From contig NZ_JAGMUL010000037.1 of the NCBI RefSeq assembly GCF_019049285.1, positions 1-64,000 on the forward strand: a DNA stretch of 64,000 nt, given 5' to 3'. Positions 1-8,741 of the stretch are shown here, in pieces (position 1 is the stretch's first letter; every line of letters starts with the position of its first letter). The notes under the pieces were generated by a model. It was not told where the DNA came from and did no database searches. It was given only the letters and a program-made list of their open reading frames with translations. The stretch comes from Streptomyces sp. AC550_RSS872. Its GTDB lineage: Bacteria > Actinomycetota > Actinomycetes > Streptomycetales > Streptomycetaceae. Both the position numbers and the translations under genes were made by a program.

Positions 1-215
1 CCTGCGGGTGGGTGGGGGCCAGGGACGGTGGCGGCCTCAGACGCCGGACAGGCTAGAAGTACCTGGGCCTACCAAACCCCTGCGGGTGGGCGGGGGCCAG
101 GGACGGTGGCGGCCTCAGACGCCGGACAGGCTAGAAGTACCTGGGCCTACCAAACCCCTGCGGGTGGGCGGGGGCCCGGGACGGTGGCGGCCTCAGACGC
201 CGGACGGGCTGGAGT
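1..215. repeat. 78-bp tandem repeat of an intergenic element
   Basis: Three head-to-tail copies begin at 1, 79 and 157, the third partial. Copies one and two are almost identical; the third diverges near its end. Each holds the core 'cgccggac(a/g)ggct', also found in the longer intergenic elements near 6.1, 8.7 and 43.7 kb. Because 78 is divisible by three, the array gives open but meaningless reading frames. The array continues left of the window edge. Confidence 0.9.
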
Positions 216-2301
216 GGCCGACCCCCGTTCCCAGTGCCCCCCGCTGTGGCTTGATGCCTGCCGGTACTGCTCGTTGGCGGGCGGGGGTGCCGGTCCAGCA
301 GGTGCCTCGGCGGGCCAGTAGGCGGTGGAGCCAGAGTTCCAGGGATACGAGGTCGGCGAGGCCGTCGAGGGGGAGGGGTTCGCCTTCGGCGGCGGCGCGG
401 AGGGCCTTGCGGACGACTCGGGCTTCGACCAGGCCTGCCTGGGCGAGGAGGGGGGTGCCGAAGAGGGCCATCAGGGAGTCGGCCGACGCTCGAAGGCCGG
501 TACGTACCGCTGCTGCCGCCGGGGCGTGGGACGGGGCGCCCCAGCCGGGCGGGAGGTCGGCGACTCCGGCGCCCTCCAGGACCGTGCGGAGGATGGCGGC
601 GCGGGCGCCGGGCTGGACGCGCAGGGCCTCGGGGAGCGCGCGGCACGCGCGTACCACCTGGTTGTCGAGGAACGGGGTGTGCAGGCGCTGGGAGCGGATC
701 TCGGCGGCTTGTTCCAGGACGCGGATGTCCGCGGCCTGGCGGGCGAGGGCGGCACGCGCGCGGTAGTCGCCGGGGCGTTGGCCGGGGCCCACTCCGTTGC
801 GGCTCGTCGCGGCTTGCAGGCGAACCGATACTTCAGCCAGGGCCTCGCCGGTCAGCCAGCGGGCCGCGGGGCCCGGTCTGGCCCAGGTGAGCGCGGCGAG
901 CGACGCCCCTACGGCACCTCCGGGCTCGTCGAAGCGGCGGTCCATCAGACGGGCGGCCAGGGACTCCACTCCCGTGCGGTACGGCGTACGGGCCAGCTTT
1001 CTCGCCGCGCCGTACACGCGCGCGGGGACCAGCACCGAGCCGTCCGCCTTCGCCAGCGCCGCGACCGGGCGGACCAGGTGGCGGCGTTTGCGGTCCATCA
1101 GGAGGTCGGCCAGGCGGGCCGGGTGGGCGTCCAGGACCTGGCGGGCGCCGTAGCCCGTGAAGTGGTCAGCGCTGCCGGCGGCGAGGCGGACGCGGTGACG
1201 CGCCGCCGTGACCAGGCTGGGGCCCGGCTCGTCCGTCAGGGGGCCCTCCAGGTCGGCGTACGGCAGTGTCTCCTCGCCGCCCGTGACCACCACGTGGTGC
1301 AGGCGGGGGTTGGCCGCCAGGTTCCCGGCCCGCTCCAGCTCGGCCTCGCGGCCGCCCACCGCGAGGTCGTTGAAGGTGACCGCCAGGAGGCGCTCCCCCG
1401 CGCCCGTGCCGTGGCCCAGGACCGTGCCCGGCATGCCCGGGAGGCCTGCGGCGAGAAGGGCCAGGGTGCCTGACGCGGGGCCGCCGGAGAGGTCCGCGCC
1501 GATGCCCGGGACCGGCATCCCGCGCGCGGCGCGCCGTTCGGCGGGGCCCATGCCCGGGACCGGGCCGGGGTCTATGTCGGCGCCGGGGACATGGCGGGGC
1601 GCGGACAGACGTGCGCGTACCGCCTCCACCAGGGCGTCGCGTACGGCGTCCACCGCGCTGTCCGGGTCGGCGGTGGGCGCCGCGACCGCCAGCGAGGCGA
1701 CCGGCTCGTACCCGGCGATCTCGCGCGCCCCGGTGCGCAGGATCAGCGCATGCCCCGGCGGAATGCGCCGTACGCCGTCGTACGGGGTGGAGTCGTGCAG
1801 GGCGGCCGGTACGTCGGGGGCTGCCAGCAGCGCGGCGAGGTGGCCGAAGTCGAGGTTGGCCTCGATGAGGTCGGCGAGGGGGAGCGCGGCGGTCGCATAG
1901 GCCGTACCGCCGGCCCAAGGGGTGTAGAACACCGGCCGCGCGCCCGCCAGATCACCGCACACCGTGACCCGGCGGCCGACCTGGACGACGGCCGTGTAGC
2001 TGCCGGACCAGGCCGTCAGATGCCGCAGTGCGCCTCCGCGCGCGGCGAACAGGCCGAGGCGCAGTTGTTCGTCACTCGCGCCGCAGGTACCGAGGACGGC
2101 GATCCTGTTCTGCGCGTCGGCCTTCACCACGCGCACCTCGTCGGGGCGCCAGTCGCCGACGGCCCACAGTGGATCGGGGTCGCCCCACAGGAGTTGGGAG
2201 CCGACCGGGTGCACGGTCTCGCCGTCGCTTCCGGTGGCCCCCGCGGAGCCGATACCGGCGGCCACCGCGGTGGTGCTGCTCCATCCCACCAACCACCGCA
2301 T
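193..2301 (-). CDS. Asparagine synthase-related protein (lasso-cyclase-like ATP-dependent amide ligase)
   Basis: 702 residues, from an ATG preceded by GGAGG at good spacing. The C-terminal half resembles the ATP-pyrophosphatase domain of class B asparagine synthetases. A PP-loop 'SGGPAS' lies near residue 272 for AMP formation. The N-terminal half resembles the glutaminase fold, but the protein starts MRWLVGW and so lacks the Cys2 nucleophile of true glutamine amidotransferases. That pattern is known from lasso-peptide cyclases and beta-lactam synthetases. A Pro/Gly-rich stretch of about 30 residues sits just before the PP-loop. The last residues (SSPSGV) and the stop codon lie inside the 78-bp repeat. 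No precursor peptide, RiPP recognition element or leader peptidase gene is visible nearby, so the substrate is unknown. Enzyme class is fairly sure; product is not. Confidence 0.8.
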   Translation of the reverse strand: MRWLVGWSSTTAVAAGIGSAGATGSDGETVHPVGSQLLWGDPDPLWAVGDWRPDEVRVVKADAQNRIAVLGTCGASDEQLRLGLFAARGGALRHLTAWSGSYTAVVQVGRRVTVCGDLAGARPVFYTPWAGGTAYATAALPLADLIEANLDFGHLAALLAAPDVPAALHDSTPYDGVRRIPPGHALILRTGAREIAGYEPVASLAVAAPTADPDSAVDAVRDALVEAVRARLSAPRHVPGADIDPGPVPGMGPAERRAARGMPVPGIGADLSGGPASGTLALLAAGLPGMPGTVLGHGTGAGERLLAVTFNDLAVGGREAELERAGNLAANPRLHHVVVTGGEETLPYADLEGPLTDEPGPSLVTAARHRVRLAAGSADHFTGYGARQVLDAHPARLADLLMDRKRRHLVRPVAALAKADGSVLVPARVYGAARKLARTPYRTGVESLAARLMDRRFDEPGGAVGASLAALTWARPGPAARWLTGEALAEVSVRLQAATSRNGVGPGQRPGDYRARAALARQAADIRVLEQAAEIRSQRLHTPFLDNQVVRACRALPEALRVQPGARAAILRTVLEGAGVADLPPGWGAPSHAPAAAAVRTGLRASADSLMALFGTPLLAQAGLVEARVVRKALRAAAEGEPLPLDGLADLVSLELWLHRLLARRGTCWTGTPARQRAVPAGIKPQRGALGTGVGHSSPSGV

Positions 2302-3002
2302 CGCCGCCTCCACAGGCTGTGGACAACCAGTGCACCGTACGAACCGGTCACCATGCTGCCATGAAGGACGCGCGCCGGAGTGGCGGCGGAGCCGCTCGAG
2401 ATCCCGGAATTGTCAGCGTGCAAGGCCCGTCGGGCGATCCGAACGCCCGCACGAGGCAAGGGGATCGGCCACCGACTGCGACGCGAATGCGCCCCCGATG
2501 CGCTCCCCCAAAACGCCCTTCACGCCCTCAAGTCCCATGGTCGGAGCGGTAATTGCCCGGGCGAGGCGGGGTCGCTTTTCGGCCAAATCGGCGATGCGGG
2601 GACAGGCTCGCGCACACTCCGTGCAATCCCTGCGCACTACGCGGTGTGCTCGCGGTGCGCGCAGTCCGGGGAACGGTGTACGCCCCCCGGACCGTTCCGC
2701 CGCCCGCGGGGATGTAGGCGGCGGAATCCCCCAGCCCGCTGGATCCAGTACAGCGGGCCGACCCACGCATGAGCCATGGAACCGCTCCCCCGGTGGCTGG
2801 AGAAGAGCGCACGGACGGGCGCACGGCCACACAGCGGGAGCACGTCACAACTGTGTGTAGGGGATGCGCACTTGAGTACGGACCACAATCCCGCCATCCG
2901 GAAGAATGCCCCTTAACGCTTGGGATGCGGCGAACTACGCTGGGTTTACGAATGCCGCGTGGTTATGCCAGCGCGGCAGCCGTCTGTGTCGAGGGGTGGC
3001 GC
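2302..3002. other. 700-bp divergent intergenic region
   Basis: This lies between the divergent asparagine-synthase-like gene and the sporulation-type regulator and should hold both promoters. Third-position GC falls in every frame, so I see no gene. The frame of the downstream regulator stays open upstream to 2769 and includes TTA codons at 2913 and 2946 and further ATGs at 2769, 2925 and 2952. I regard this as leader, not coding sequence. Confidence 0.55.
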
Positions 3003-4427
3003 ATGTCCAGGGAGCAACGCGGGCCGAACGAAAAACTCGGCGCCGTTCTCGCCCTCGCGGGAATCAGCAACGCAGGACTCGCCCGACGCGTCAACGATCT
3101 TGGCGCTCAGCGGGGCCTGACTCTTCGCTACGACAAGACGTCGGTGGCGCGCTGGGTGTCGAAAGGCATGGTGCCGCAGGGTGCCGCGCCGCACCTCATC
3201 GCGGCCGCCATCGGCCAGAAGCTGGGCCGTCCGGTGCCGCTCCACGAGATCGGCCTGGCGGACGCGGACCCCGCACCCGAAGTGGGCCTCGCCTTCCCCC
3301 GGGACGTCGGACAGGCGGTGAAGTCGGCGACGGAGCTCTACCGTCTCGACCTCGCCGGGCGGCGCGCCGGCTCCGGCGGCATCTGGCAGTCGTTGGCCGG
3401 TTCGTTCGCAGTAAGCGCATACGCAACGCCCGCCTCACGGTGGCTGATAACCCCGGCCGACAGTTCGGTGGCGCGCGAGGTGAACCCGTCCGAGGGGGCC
3501 GGCGCACCGCTCAAAGTCGGCCACAGCGATGTGCAGAAGCTGCGGGAGGCCGCCGAGGACGCCAGGCGCTGGGACTCCAAGTACGGAGGCGGCGACTGGC
3601 GTTCGTCCATGGTGCCCGAGTGCCTGCGGGTGGAGGCGGCACCGCTGCTGCTCGGCTCGTACTCCGACGAAGTGGGCCGTGCCCTGTTCGGGGCGAGTGC
3701 CGAACTCACGCGTCTCGCCGGGTGGATGGCCTTCGACACCGGGCAACAGGAGGCCGCCCAGCGGTACTACATCCAGGCGCTGCGACTCGCCCGCGCGGCG
3801 GCCGACGTACCCCTCGGCGGGTACGTGCTGGCGTCGATGTCGCTCCAGGCGACCTACCGGGGCTTCGGCGACGAGGGCGTCGACCTCGCCCAGGCCGCGC
3901 TGGAACGCAACCGGGGGCTCGCCACGGCCCGCACCATGAGCTTCTTCCGCCTCGTCGAGGCACGCGCACACGCGCGCGCGGGTGACGCACAGGCCGCCGG
4001 TGCGTCGCTGAAGGCGGCGGAAGGCTGGCTGGAGCGGTCCAGGGAGGGCGACAACGACCCGTCCTGGCTCGGCTTCTACTCCTACGACCGCTTCGCCGCG
4101 GACGCCGCCGAGTGCTACCGCGACCTGAAGGCACCACGTCAGGTACGGCGGTTCACGGAACAGGCGCTGTCGAAGCCGACGGAGGAGTTCGTGCGGTCGC
4201 ACGGGCTGCGGCTCGTCGTCTCGGCGGTGGCCGAGCTGGAGTCGGGCAATCTCGATGCGGCGTGTGAGCAGGGGGTGCGGGCGGTGGAGGTCGCGGGGCG
4301 GATATCGTCCGCGCGCACCACGGAGTACGTCAAGGACCTGCTGCACCGCCTGGAGCCGTACGGCGACGAACCGCGCGTGGTCGAGCTACGGGAACGTGCA
4401 CGGCCGTTGCTGATGGCGCCGGCGTAG
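3003..4427 (+). CDS. Sporulation-associated transcriptional regulator (HTH plus TPR-like)
   Basis: 474 residues from ATG 3003, preceded by a GAGGGG purine tract. Residues about 10–60 have the helix-turn-helix style of streptomycete regulators ('GISNAGLARRVND', then 'LRYDKTSVARWV'). The rest is alpha-helical with Ala/Arg-rich repeats resembling TPR ('QEAAQRYYIQALRLARAA'). From memory it matches the family annotated as sporulation-associated protein in S. coelicolor and ORF1590 of S. griseus, which is reported to make two nested products (P56 and P49.5). The frame is open upstream to 2769, so a longer form cannot be excluded; that extension has two TTA codons and poor codon bias. It is divergent from the asparagine-synthase-like gene. 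Confidence 0.75.
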   Translation: MSREQRGPNEKLGAVLALAGISNAGLARRVNDLGAQRGLTLRYDKTSVARWVSKGMVPQGAAPHLIAAAIGQKLGRPVPLHEIGLADADPAPEVGLAFPRDVGQAVKSATELYRLDLAGRRAGSGGIWQSLAGSFAVSAYATPASRWLITPADSSVAREVNPSEGAGAPLKVGHSDVQKLREAAEDARRWDSKYGGGDWRSSMVPECLRVEAAPLLLGSYSDEVGRALFGASAELTRLAGWMAFDTGQQEAAQRYYIQALRLARAAADVPLGGYVLASMSLQATYRGFGDEGVDLAQAALERNRGLATARTMSFFRLVEARAHARAGDAQAAGASLKAAEGWLERSREGDNDPSWLGFYSYDRFAADAAECYRDLKAPRQVRRFTEQALSKPTEEFVRSHGLRLVVSAVAELESGNLDAACEQGVRAVEVAGRISSARTTEYVKDLLHRLEPYGDEPRVVELRERARPLLMAPA

Positions 4428-4789
4428 GCGGAGATCGGAGGGCCTCGGCACCCGCGCGTGGTCGGCGGCGGCCGGCCTTCAAGGCGGTCTCCTTCTCGTT
4501 GCAGAGCATCCGCACCAGGTAGGTGTCGCCCCTTGCCGCCCTTGCCTGCCCTGCGGAAGACGTCCCACTGGACTCGCCATGGGTGAAGCGCAGCTCGGCG
4601 CCCGGTGAACTCCTCGTGGCGGAATCACGGCGGACGAATGCCGCATTTCCCGCCCTTGCCCAAGGATCCCCCTGGGAATCGTCACGCCGAGGCGCGCGGG
4701 CCGGGCATCCCCTCCCGGCGCCGTGGTCCCTTGGGTTTGAGTGCGTTGTCAGTGGCGCAAGGCATTATCGAAACCGGGAGGTGGGGCAG
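4428..4789. other. 362-bp intergenic region with a possible gene remnant
   Basis: No convincing intact gene. On the minus strand around 4455–4530 a short stretch reads DTYLVRMLCNEKETALKAG, which has coding flavour but no gene context, and stop codons or frame loss surround it. The promoter and ribosome-binding site of lhgO lie at the right end (GGGAGG at 4776–4781). Confidence 0.4.
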
Positions 4790-5998
4790 GTGCGGACGCT
4801 CGCTTACGACTGTGACGTGCTCGTCATCGGCGGTGGGATCGTCGGGCTGTCCACGGCGTATGCGATCACGCGTGCGGCGCCGGGGACGCGGGTGACCGTC
4901 CTGGAGAAGGAGCCGGGTCCGGCCCGGCACCAGACGGGGCGCAACAGCGGGGTCATCCACAGCGGGATCTACTACCGGCCGGGGTCTCTGAAGGCGCGGT
5001 ACGCGGTGCGGGGCGCCGCCGAGATGGTCAAGTTCTGCGCGGAGTACGGCATCGCGCACGCCGTCACCGGCAAGCTGATCGTCGCGACGGAGCGGGCGGA
5101 GCTGCCACGGCTGCACGCGCTGGTACAGCGCGGCCGGGAGAACGGCATTCCGGTGCGGGAGCTGGGCGTCGCGCAGATCGCGGAGTACGAGCCGGAGGTG
5201 CAGGGGCTCGCCGCCATACACGTCGGGACCACGGGCGTGTGTGACTTCGTCGGGGTCGCGCGGCAGCTGGCCGAGGCCTCCGGGGCGGAGATCCGGTACG
5301 GCGCGGAGGTCGAGCGGGTCGACCGGCGGGCGGAGCGGGGGGTCGCGGTGCGGACCACGCGCGGGGACGTCGTGCGGGGGCGCGTGCTGGTGAACTGTGC
5401 CGGGCTGTACTGCGACGAGGTGGCCCGGATGACCGGGGACGAGCCCGAGGTGCGGATCGTGCCGTTCCGGGGGGAGTACTACTCGCTGGCGCGGCCCGAG
5501 CTGGTGCGGGGGCTGGTGTATCCGGTGCCTGATCCGGCGTTCCCGTTCCTCGGGGTGCATCTCACGCGCGGGATCGACGGGGATGTGCACGTCGGGCCCA
5601 ACGCGGTGCCGGCGCTGGCCCGGGAGGGGTACGGGTGGGGGATCGTACGGCCGCGGGAGGTCGGGGCGACGGTGGCGTGGCCCGGGGTGTGGCGGATGGC
5701 GCGGCGGCACTGGCGGTACGGGGCGGGGGAGCTGCGGCGGTCGGTGTCGCGGGGGGCGTTCACGGAGGCGGTGCGGAGGTTGTTGCCTGCGGTGACCTCG
5801 GATGATCTGGTGCCGGCTGCGGCAGGGGTGCGGGCGCAGGCCGTGTTGCGGGACGGGGGGCTGGTGGATGACTTCCTGATACGGGAGGGGGTGCGGGCCG
5901 TGCATGTGCTGAATGCGCCGAGCCCTGCGGCTACCGCTTCGCTGCCGATCGGGAGGGAGGTGGCGAGGCGGGCGCTGGGGGTGTTGGGGGCTGTGTGA
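4790..5998 (+). CDS. lhgO: L-2-hydroxyglutarate oxidase (FAD-dependent)
   Basis: 402 residues. The start is GTG 4790, eight bases after GGGAGG; a GTG at 4781 lacks such a site. The N-terminus carries the FAD dinucleotide-binding motif 'VIGGGIVGLSTAYAI' (residues about 12–26), followed by 'HQTGRNSGVIHSGIYY', characteristic of LhgO/YgaF-type DAO-superfamily enzymes. The expected reaction is oxidation of L-2-hydroxyglutarate to 2-oxoglutarate with electrons passed to the membrane quinone pool, a metabolite-repair role. Length is normal. Other DAO-superfamily substrates are possible, but the HQTGRNSG and GLYCDEVARM blocks favour LhgO. A multi-hairpin repeat follows directly after the stop. Confidence 0.88.
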   Translation: MRTLAYDCDVLVIGGGIVGLSTAYAITRAAPGTRVTVLEKEPGPARHQTGRNSGVIHSGIYYRPGSLKARYAVRGAAEMVKFCAEYGIAHAVTGKLIVATERAELPRLHALVQRGRENGIPVRELGVAQIAEYEPEVQGLAAIHVGTTGVCDFVGVARQLAEASGAEIRYGAEVERVDRRAERGVAVRTTRGDVVRGRVLVNCAGLYCDEVARMTGDEPEVRIVPFRGEYYSLARPELVRGLVYPVPDPAFPFLGVHLTRGIDGDVHVGPNAVPALAREGYGWGIVRPREVGATVAWPGVWRMARRHWRYGAGELRRSVSRGAFTEAVRRLLPAVTSDDLVPAAAGVRAQAVLRDGGLVDDFLIREGVRAVHVLNAPSPAATASLPIGREVARRALGVLGAV

Positions 5999-6319
5999 GT
6001 GGGGTGCGGTGCGGTGTGGGTGCGGGGCCGCGGTTTTCGCCCCCGCCGCCCCTACCCGTCCCATCCCTTGAAGGGCCTCCGCCCCTTCCACCCCGCTGGG
6101 GCTGCCGCCCCAGACCCCGCCATCGGCCCGAAAGGCCTCGTCCTCAAACGCCGGACGGGCTGAGAGTGCCTGGGCCGGCGAAGACCCTGCGGGTGGGCGG
6201 GGGCCAGGGACGGTGGCGGCCTCGTCCTCAAACGCCGGACGGGCTGGAGATGCCCGGCCCGGGCCGACGAAAAGCCTGCGCGTGGATCGATGCGAGGGCG
6301 CCGTAAAATCGGTTTCACT
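5999..6319. repeat. Multi-hairpin intergenic repeat element, one full and one partial copy
   Basis: Between lhgO and trmB. From about 6048 the sequence reads 'ccgcccctacccgtcccatcc', then short GC inverted repeats, then 'ctcgtcctcaaacgccgga' and 'cgggctga' (about 6138–6163). A second partial copy of the last block lies at about 6221–6250. Nearly the same element of about 140 bp lies at 8588–8735. The position after a stop codon and the stacked hairpins suggest a role in termination or mRNA 3'-end stability; this is inferred. Confidence 0.75.
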
Positions 6320-7150
6320 GTGTCTGACTCCCTCAACGCCTCCGAAGCCCCCCAGCCCGAGCACGCCGGGGATGCCGGCCATCACCCCGGTGTTTCCGTA
6401 CGGCGCACCCGGGCCAAGGGGGAGCCGCGGTTTCCCGACGGGCCCAAGGCCGATCCGGCCGGGTCGCACTTCGAGCGGCGGATTCGGAGTTTTCAGCCGC
6501 GGCGGAGTCGGGTGACCGCGGGGCAGGCGGACGCGTTGCAGCGGCTGTGGCCCAAGTGGGGGCTCGACATCGACGGGCAGCGGGTCGTCGACCTCCCCGA
6601 GCTGTTCGGGAACGACAACCCCGTGGTGCTGGAGATCGGCTTCGGGATGGGCGAGGCGACCGCGCAGATGGCCGCCGGTGACACCGGCACCAACATCCTC
6701 GCCGTCGACGTGCACACCCCGGGGCAGGGCAATCTGCTCAATCTCGCCGATCAGAACGGGCTGTCCAACGTCCGGGTCGGCAACGGCGACGCGATCATCC
6801 TGCTCCGCGAGATGCTCGCGCCGGACTCGCTCGACGGACTGCGCGTCTACTTCCCGGACCCTTGGCCCAAGAAGCGGCACCACAAGCGGCGGCTCATCCA
6901 GCCCGAGTTCCTCAGCCTCGCGGCGACCCGGCTGAAGCCCGGTGCCGTCGTGCACTGTGCCACCGACTGGGAGCCGTACGCCGAACAGATGCTCGAAGTG
7001 CTGACCGCGCACCCCGACTTCGAGAACACCCAGGGCGACGGCGGTTTCGCGCCCCGTCCGCAGTTCCGGCCGCTGACCCGTTTCGAGGGGCAGGGACTGG
7101 ACAAGGGTCATGTGGTGAACGACCTGCTCTTCCGCCGCGTACAGCGGTAG
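6320..7150 (+). CDS. trmB: tRNA (guanine-N7)-methyltransferase
   Basis: 276 residues from GTG 6320; an in-frame ATG at 6290 is possible, and neither has a strong ribosome-binding site. It methylates G46 in the tRNA variable loop with S-adenosylmethionine. Visible motifs are the SAM site 'EIGFGMGEAT', the acidic 'AVDVHTPG' segment, and the TrmB signature 'YFPDPWPKKRHHKRRL' followed by 'TDWEPYAEQM'. The N-terminal 45 residues are a poorly ordered extension rich in Pro, Gly and charged residues, common in actinobacterial TrmB. It lies 82 bp before the PrsW-like gene and may be co-transcribed with it. Confidence 0.93.
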   Translation: MSDSLNASEAPQPEHAGDAGHHPGVSVRRTRAKGEPRFPDGPKADPAGSHFERRIRSFQPRRSRVTAGQADALQRLWPKWGLDIDGQRVVDLPELFGNDNPVVLEIGFGMGEATAQMAAGDTGTNILAVDVHTPGQGNLLNLADQNGLSNVRVGNGDAIILLREMLAPDSLDGLRVYFPDPWPKKRHHKRRLIQPEFLSLAATRLKPGAVVHCATDWEPYAEQMLEVLTAHPDFENTQGDGGFAPRPQFRPLTRFEGQGLDKGHVVNDLLFRRVQR

Positions 7151-7232
7151 CAGCAGCAAGCAACCCCCCCACCGGCGCCCGAGCCCCTCGCGCTGCTGCC
7201 GACGGCGCCCCTGCCTCGTTAGGGTCAATGCC

Positions 7233-8558
7233 GTGGCCACCTGTCCCCCGTACCCGACGCACCCCACCGGGCCCACCGGTCCCACCGGCGGCGCACCGCG
7301 GCACGCGCACTGGTGGCACAAGCGGTGGGTGCGTTACGGCGCGCTCAGCACGCTGCTCGCGCTCTCCGGGCTGGTCATCCTCGCCCTGGTACGTGAGCAG
7401 ACCGGCACCGAAGGGTTCCTGGTCGGGCTCGGGCTCGCCGTACTGCCCGTGCCGCTGCTCGTCGCCTCGTTCCGGTGGCTGGACCGGGTCGAGCCGGGGC
7501 CCTGGCGCAATCTGCTGTTCTCCTTCGCCTGGGGTGCCTGCGCGGCGGCGCTGATAGCGATCGTCGCCAACAGCTTCGCGACGAGATGGATAGCCACCGC
7601 GACCGCCGACCCGTCCCATGCGGACACCCTGGGCGCGACCGTCATAGCGCCCGTCGTGGAGGAGATGGCGAAGGCCGCGGCCGTACTGCTCGTGTTCCTC
7701 TTCCGGCGACGGGACTTCACCGGGATCGTCGACGGCGTGGTGATAGCCGGCGTCACCGCCACCGGGTTCGCCTTCACCGAGAACATCCTCTACCTCGGTA
7801 CCGCCTTCGGTACCGACCAGCTCTCCGGCGACAGCGGCATCGCCTCCGTGACCGCGGCGACCTTCTTCGTCCGCGTCATCATGTCGCCGTTCGCGCACCC
7901 CCTCTTCACCGTCCTGACCGGCATCGGCTTCGGCATCGCCGCGCTGTCGGGCGAGCGGCAGCATGTGCGGCGCGTTCTCCTCCCTCTCTTCGGGCTGTTG
8001 CTCGCCATGGGCATGCACGCCCTGTGGAACGGCTCGTCGGCCTTCGGCGAGTTCGGGTTCTTCGCGGTGTACGCGGCCTTCATGGTGCCCGCCTTCGGGC
8101 TGCTGACGTGGCTGGTGATCTGGACGCGGCAGCGGGAGCTGCGAACCGTGCGGGAGGAGCTGCCCGCTTATGTCGCCGCCGGGTGGCTGGCGCCGGGGGA
8201 GCCGTTCGCGCTCGGTTCGATGCGGGCTCGGCGGGTGGCTCGGCAGTATGCGCGGCGGCTCGGTGGACGGGGGGCCGCGCGGGCGGTGGCGGAGTACGAG
8301 GGGTACGCGACGTCGTTGGCGTTTCTGCGGCGTCGGGGGCGGCGGGGGCGGGTTGGGGGTGACTTCGTGGTGCGTGAGCGGGAGTTGTTGCAGGAGTTGT
8401 GGTTGCGGCGCGAGGTGGCTCGGCCGGCGTTGGAGCGGGCTGCGTTGGAGGGGGTGGCTGTGCAGGTGTGGGCTGCGTATGGGTATGCGGGGGCGGGGTA
8501 CTGGCAGGCGTATGGAGCGGCGGCGCCGTACCCCGGGTACAACCCGTATCGGACGTGA
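7233..8558 (+). CDS. PrsW family intramembrane metalloprotease
   Basis: 441 residues from GTG 7233. Several hydrophobic helices fill residues about 35–300. The protease family motifs are all present: 'EEMAK' (EExxK), 'FAFTEN' (FxxxEN), 'FAHPLF' and 'GMHALWN'. PrsW proteins cut membrane substrates such as anti-sigma factors in the plane of the membrane; the substrate here is unknown and no anti-sigma gene is adjacent. A Pro/Thr-rich N-terminal tail precedes the first helix, and a basic then Tyr/Gly-rich C-terminal cytoplasmic tail follows the last. A multi-hairpin repeat follows the stop and separates it from the convergent aldo/keto reductase gene. Confidence 0.88.
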   Translation: MATCPPYPTHPTGPTGPTGGAPRHAHWWHKRWVRYGALSTLLALSGLVILALVREQTGTEGFLVGLGLAVLPVPLLVASFRWLDRVEPGPWRNLLFSFAWGACAAALIAIVANSFATRWIATATADPSHADTLGATVIAPVVEEMAKAAAVLLVFLFRRRDFTGIVDGVVIAGVTATGFAFTENILYLGTAFGTDQLSGDSGIASVTAATFFVRVIMSPFAHPLFTVLTGIGFGIAALSGERQHVRRVLLPLFGLLLAMGMHALWNGSSAFGEFGFFAVYAAFMVPAFGLLTWLVIWTRQRELRTVREELPAYVAAGWLAPGEPFALGSMRARRVARQYARRLGGRGAARAVAEYEGYATSLAFLRRRGRRGRVGGDFVVRERELLQELWLRREVARPALERAALEGVAVQVWAAYGYAGAGYWQAYGAAAPYPGYNPYRT

Positions 8559-8587
8559 GCGGGGTTCAGCGCGGTTTTCCTCGCCCC

Positions 8588-8735
8588 CGCCGCCCCTACC
8601 CGTCCCATCCCTTGCAGGGGCTCCGCCCCTTCCACCCCGCCAGGGGGCTGCCGCCCCCTGGACCCCCGCTTCGGCCCGAAGGGCCTCGTCCTCAAACGCC
8701 GGACGGGCTGAAAATCAAACGCCGGACCCGCTGAG
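8588..8735. repeat. Multi-hairpin intergenic repeat element, full copy
   Basis: About 140 bp between convergent genes. It contains 'aggggctccgcccct', 'gggggctgccgccccc' and 'ttcggcccgaa' hairpins in series, then 'ctcgtcctcaaacgccgga' plus 'cgggctga', with a short partial second core at about 8713–8733. It closely matches the element at 6048–6163, and in reverse part of 43701–43770. It probably works as a bidirectional terminator for the PrsW-like and aldo/keto reductase genes (inferred from position). Confidence 0.8.
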
Positions 8736-8741
8736 AATGCC

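Noticed and set aside
8..766. Plus-strand 252-residue open frame with repeated Pro/Gly motifs
   Set aside because: It is the 78-bp repeat read as protein plus the complement of the asparagine-synthase-like gene. No ribosome-binding site or family signal.
193..2301. Lasso-peptide biosynthetic cluster
   Set aside because: Only the cyclase-like gene is present; no precursor, recognition element, leader peptidase or exporter is nearby.
2769..3002. N-terminal extension of the sporulation-type regulator as definite coding sequence
   Set aside because: Codon bias is poor, two TTA codons occur, and the ribosome-binding site fits ATG 3003 better. Kept as a finding, not as the gene start.
4682..7321. 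879-residue minus-strand frame over lhgO and trmB
   Set aside because: It is antisense to two well-recognised genes and crosses the intergenic repeat; composition is Pro/Arg/His-rich as in shadow frames.
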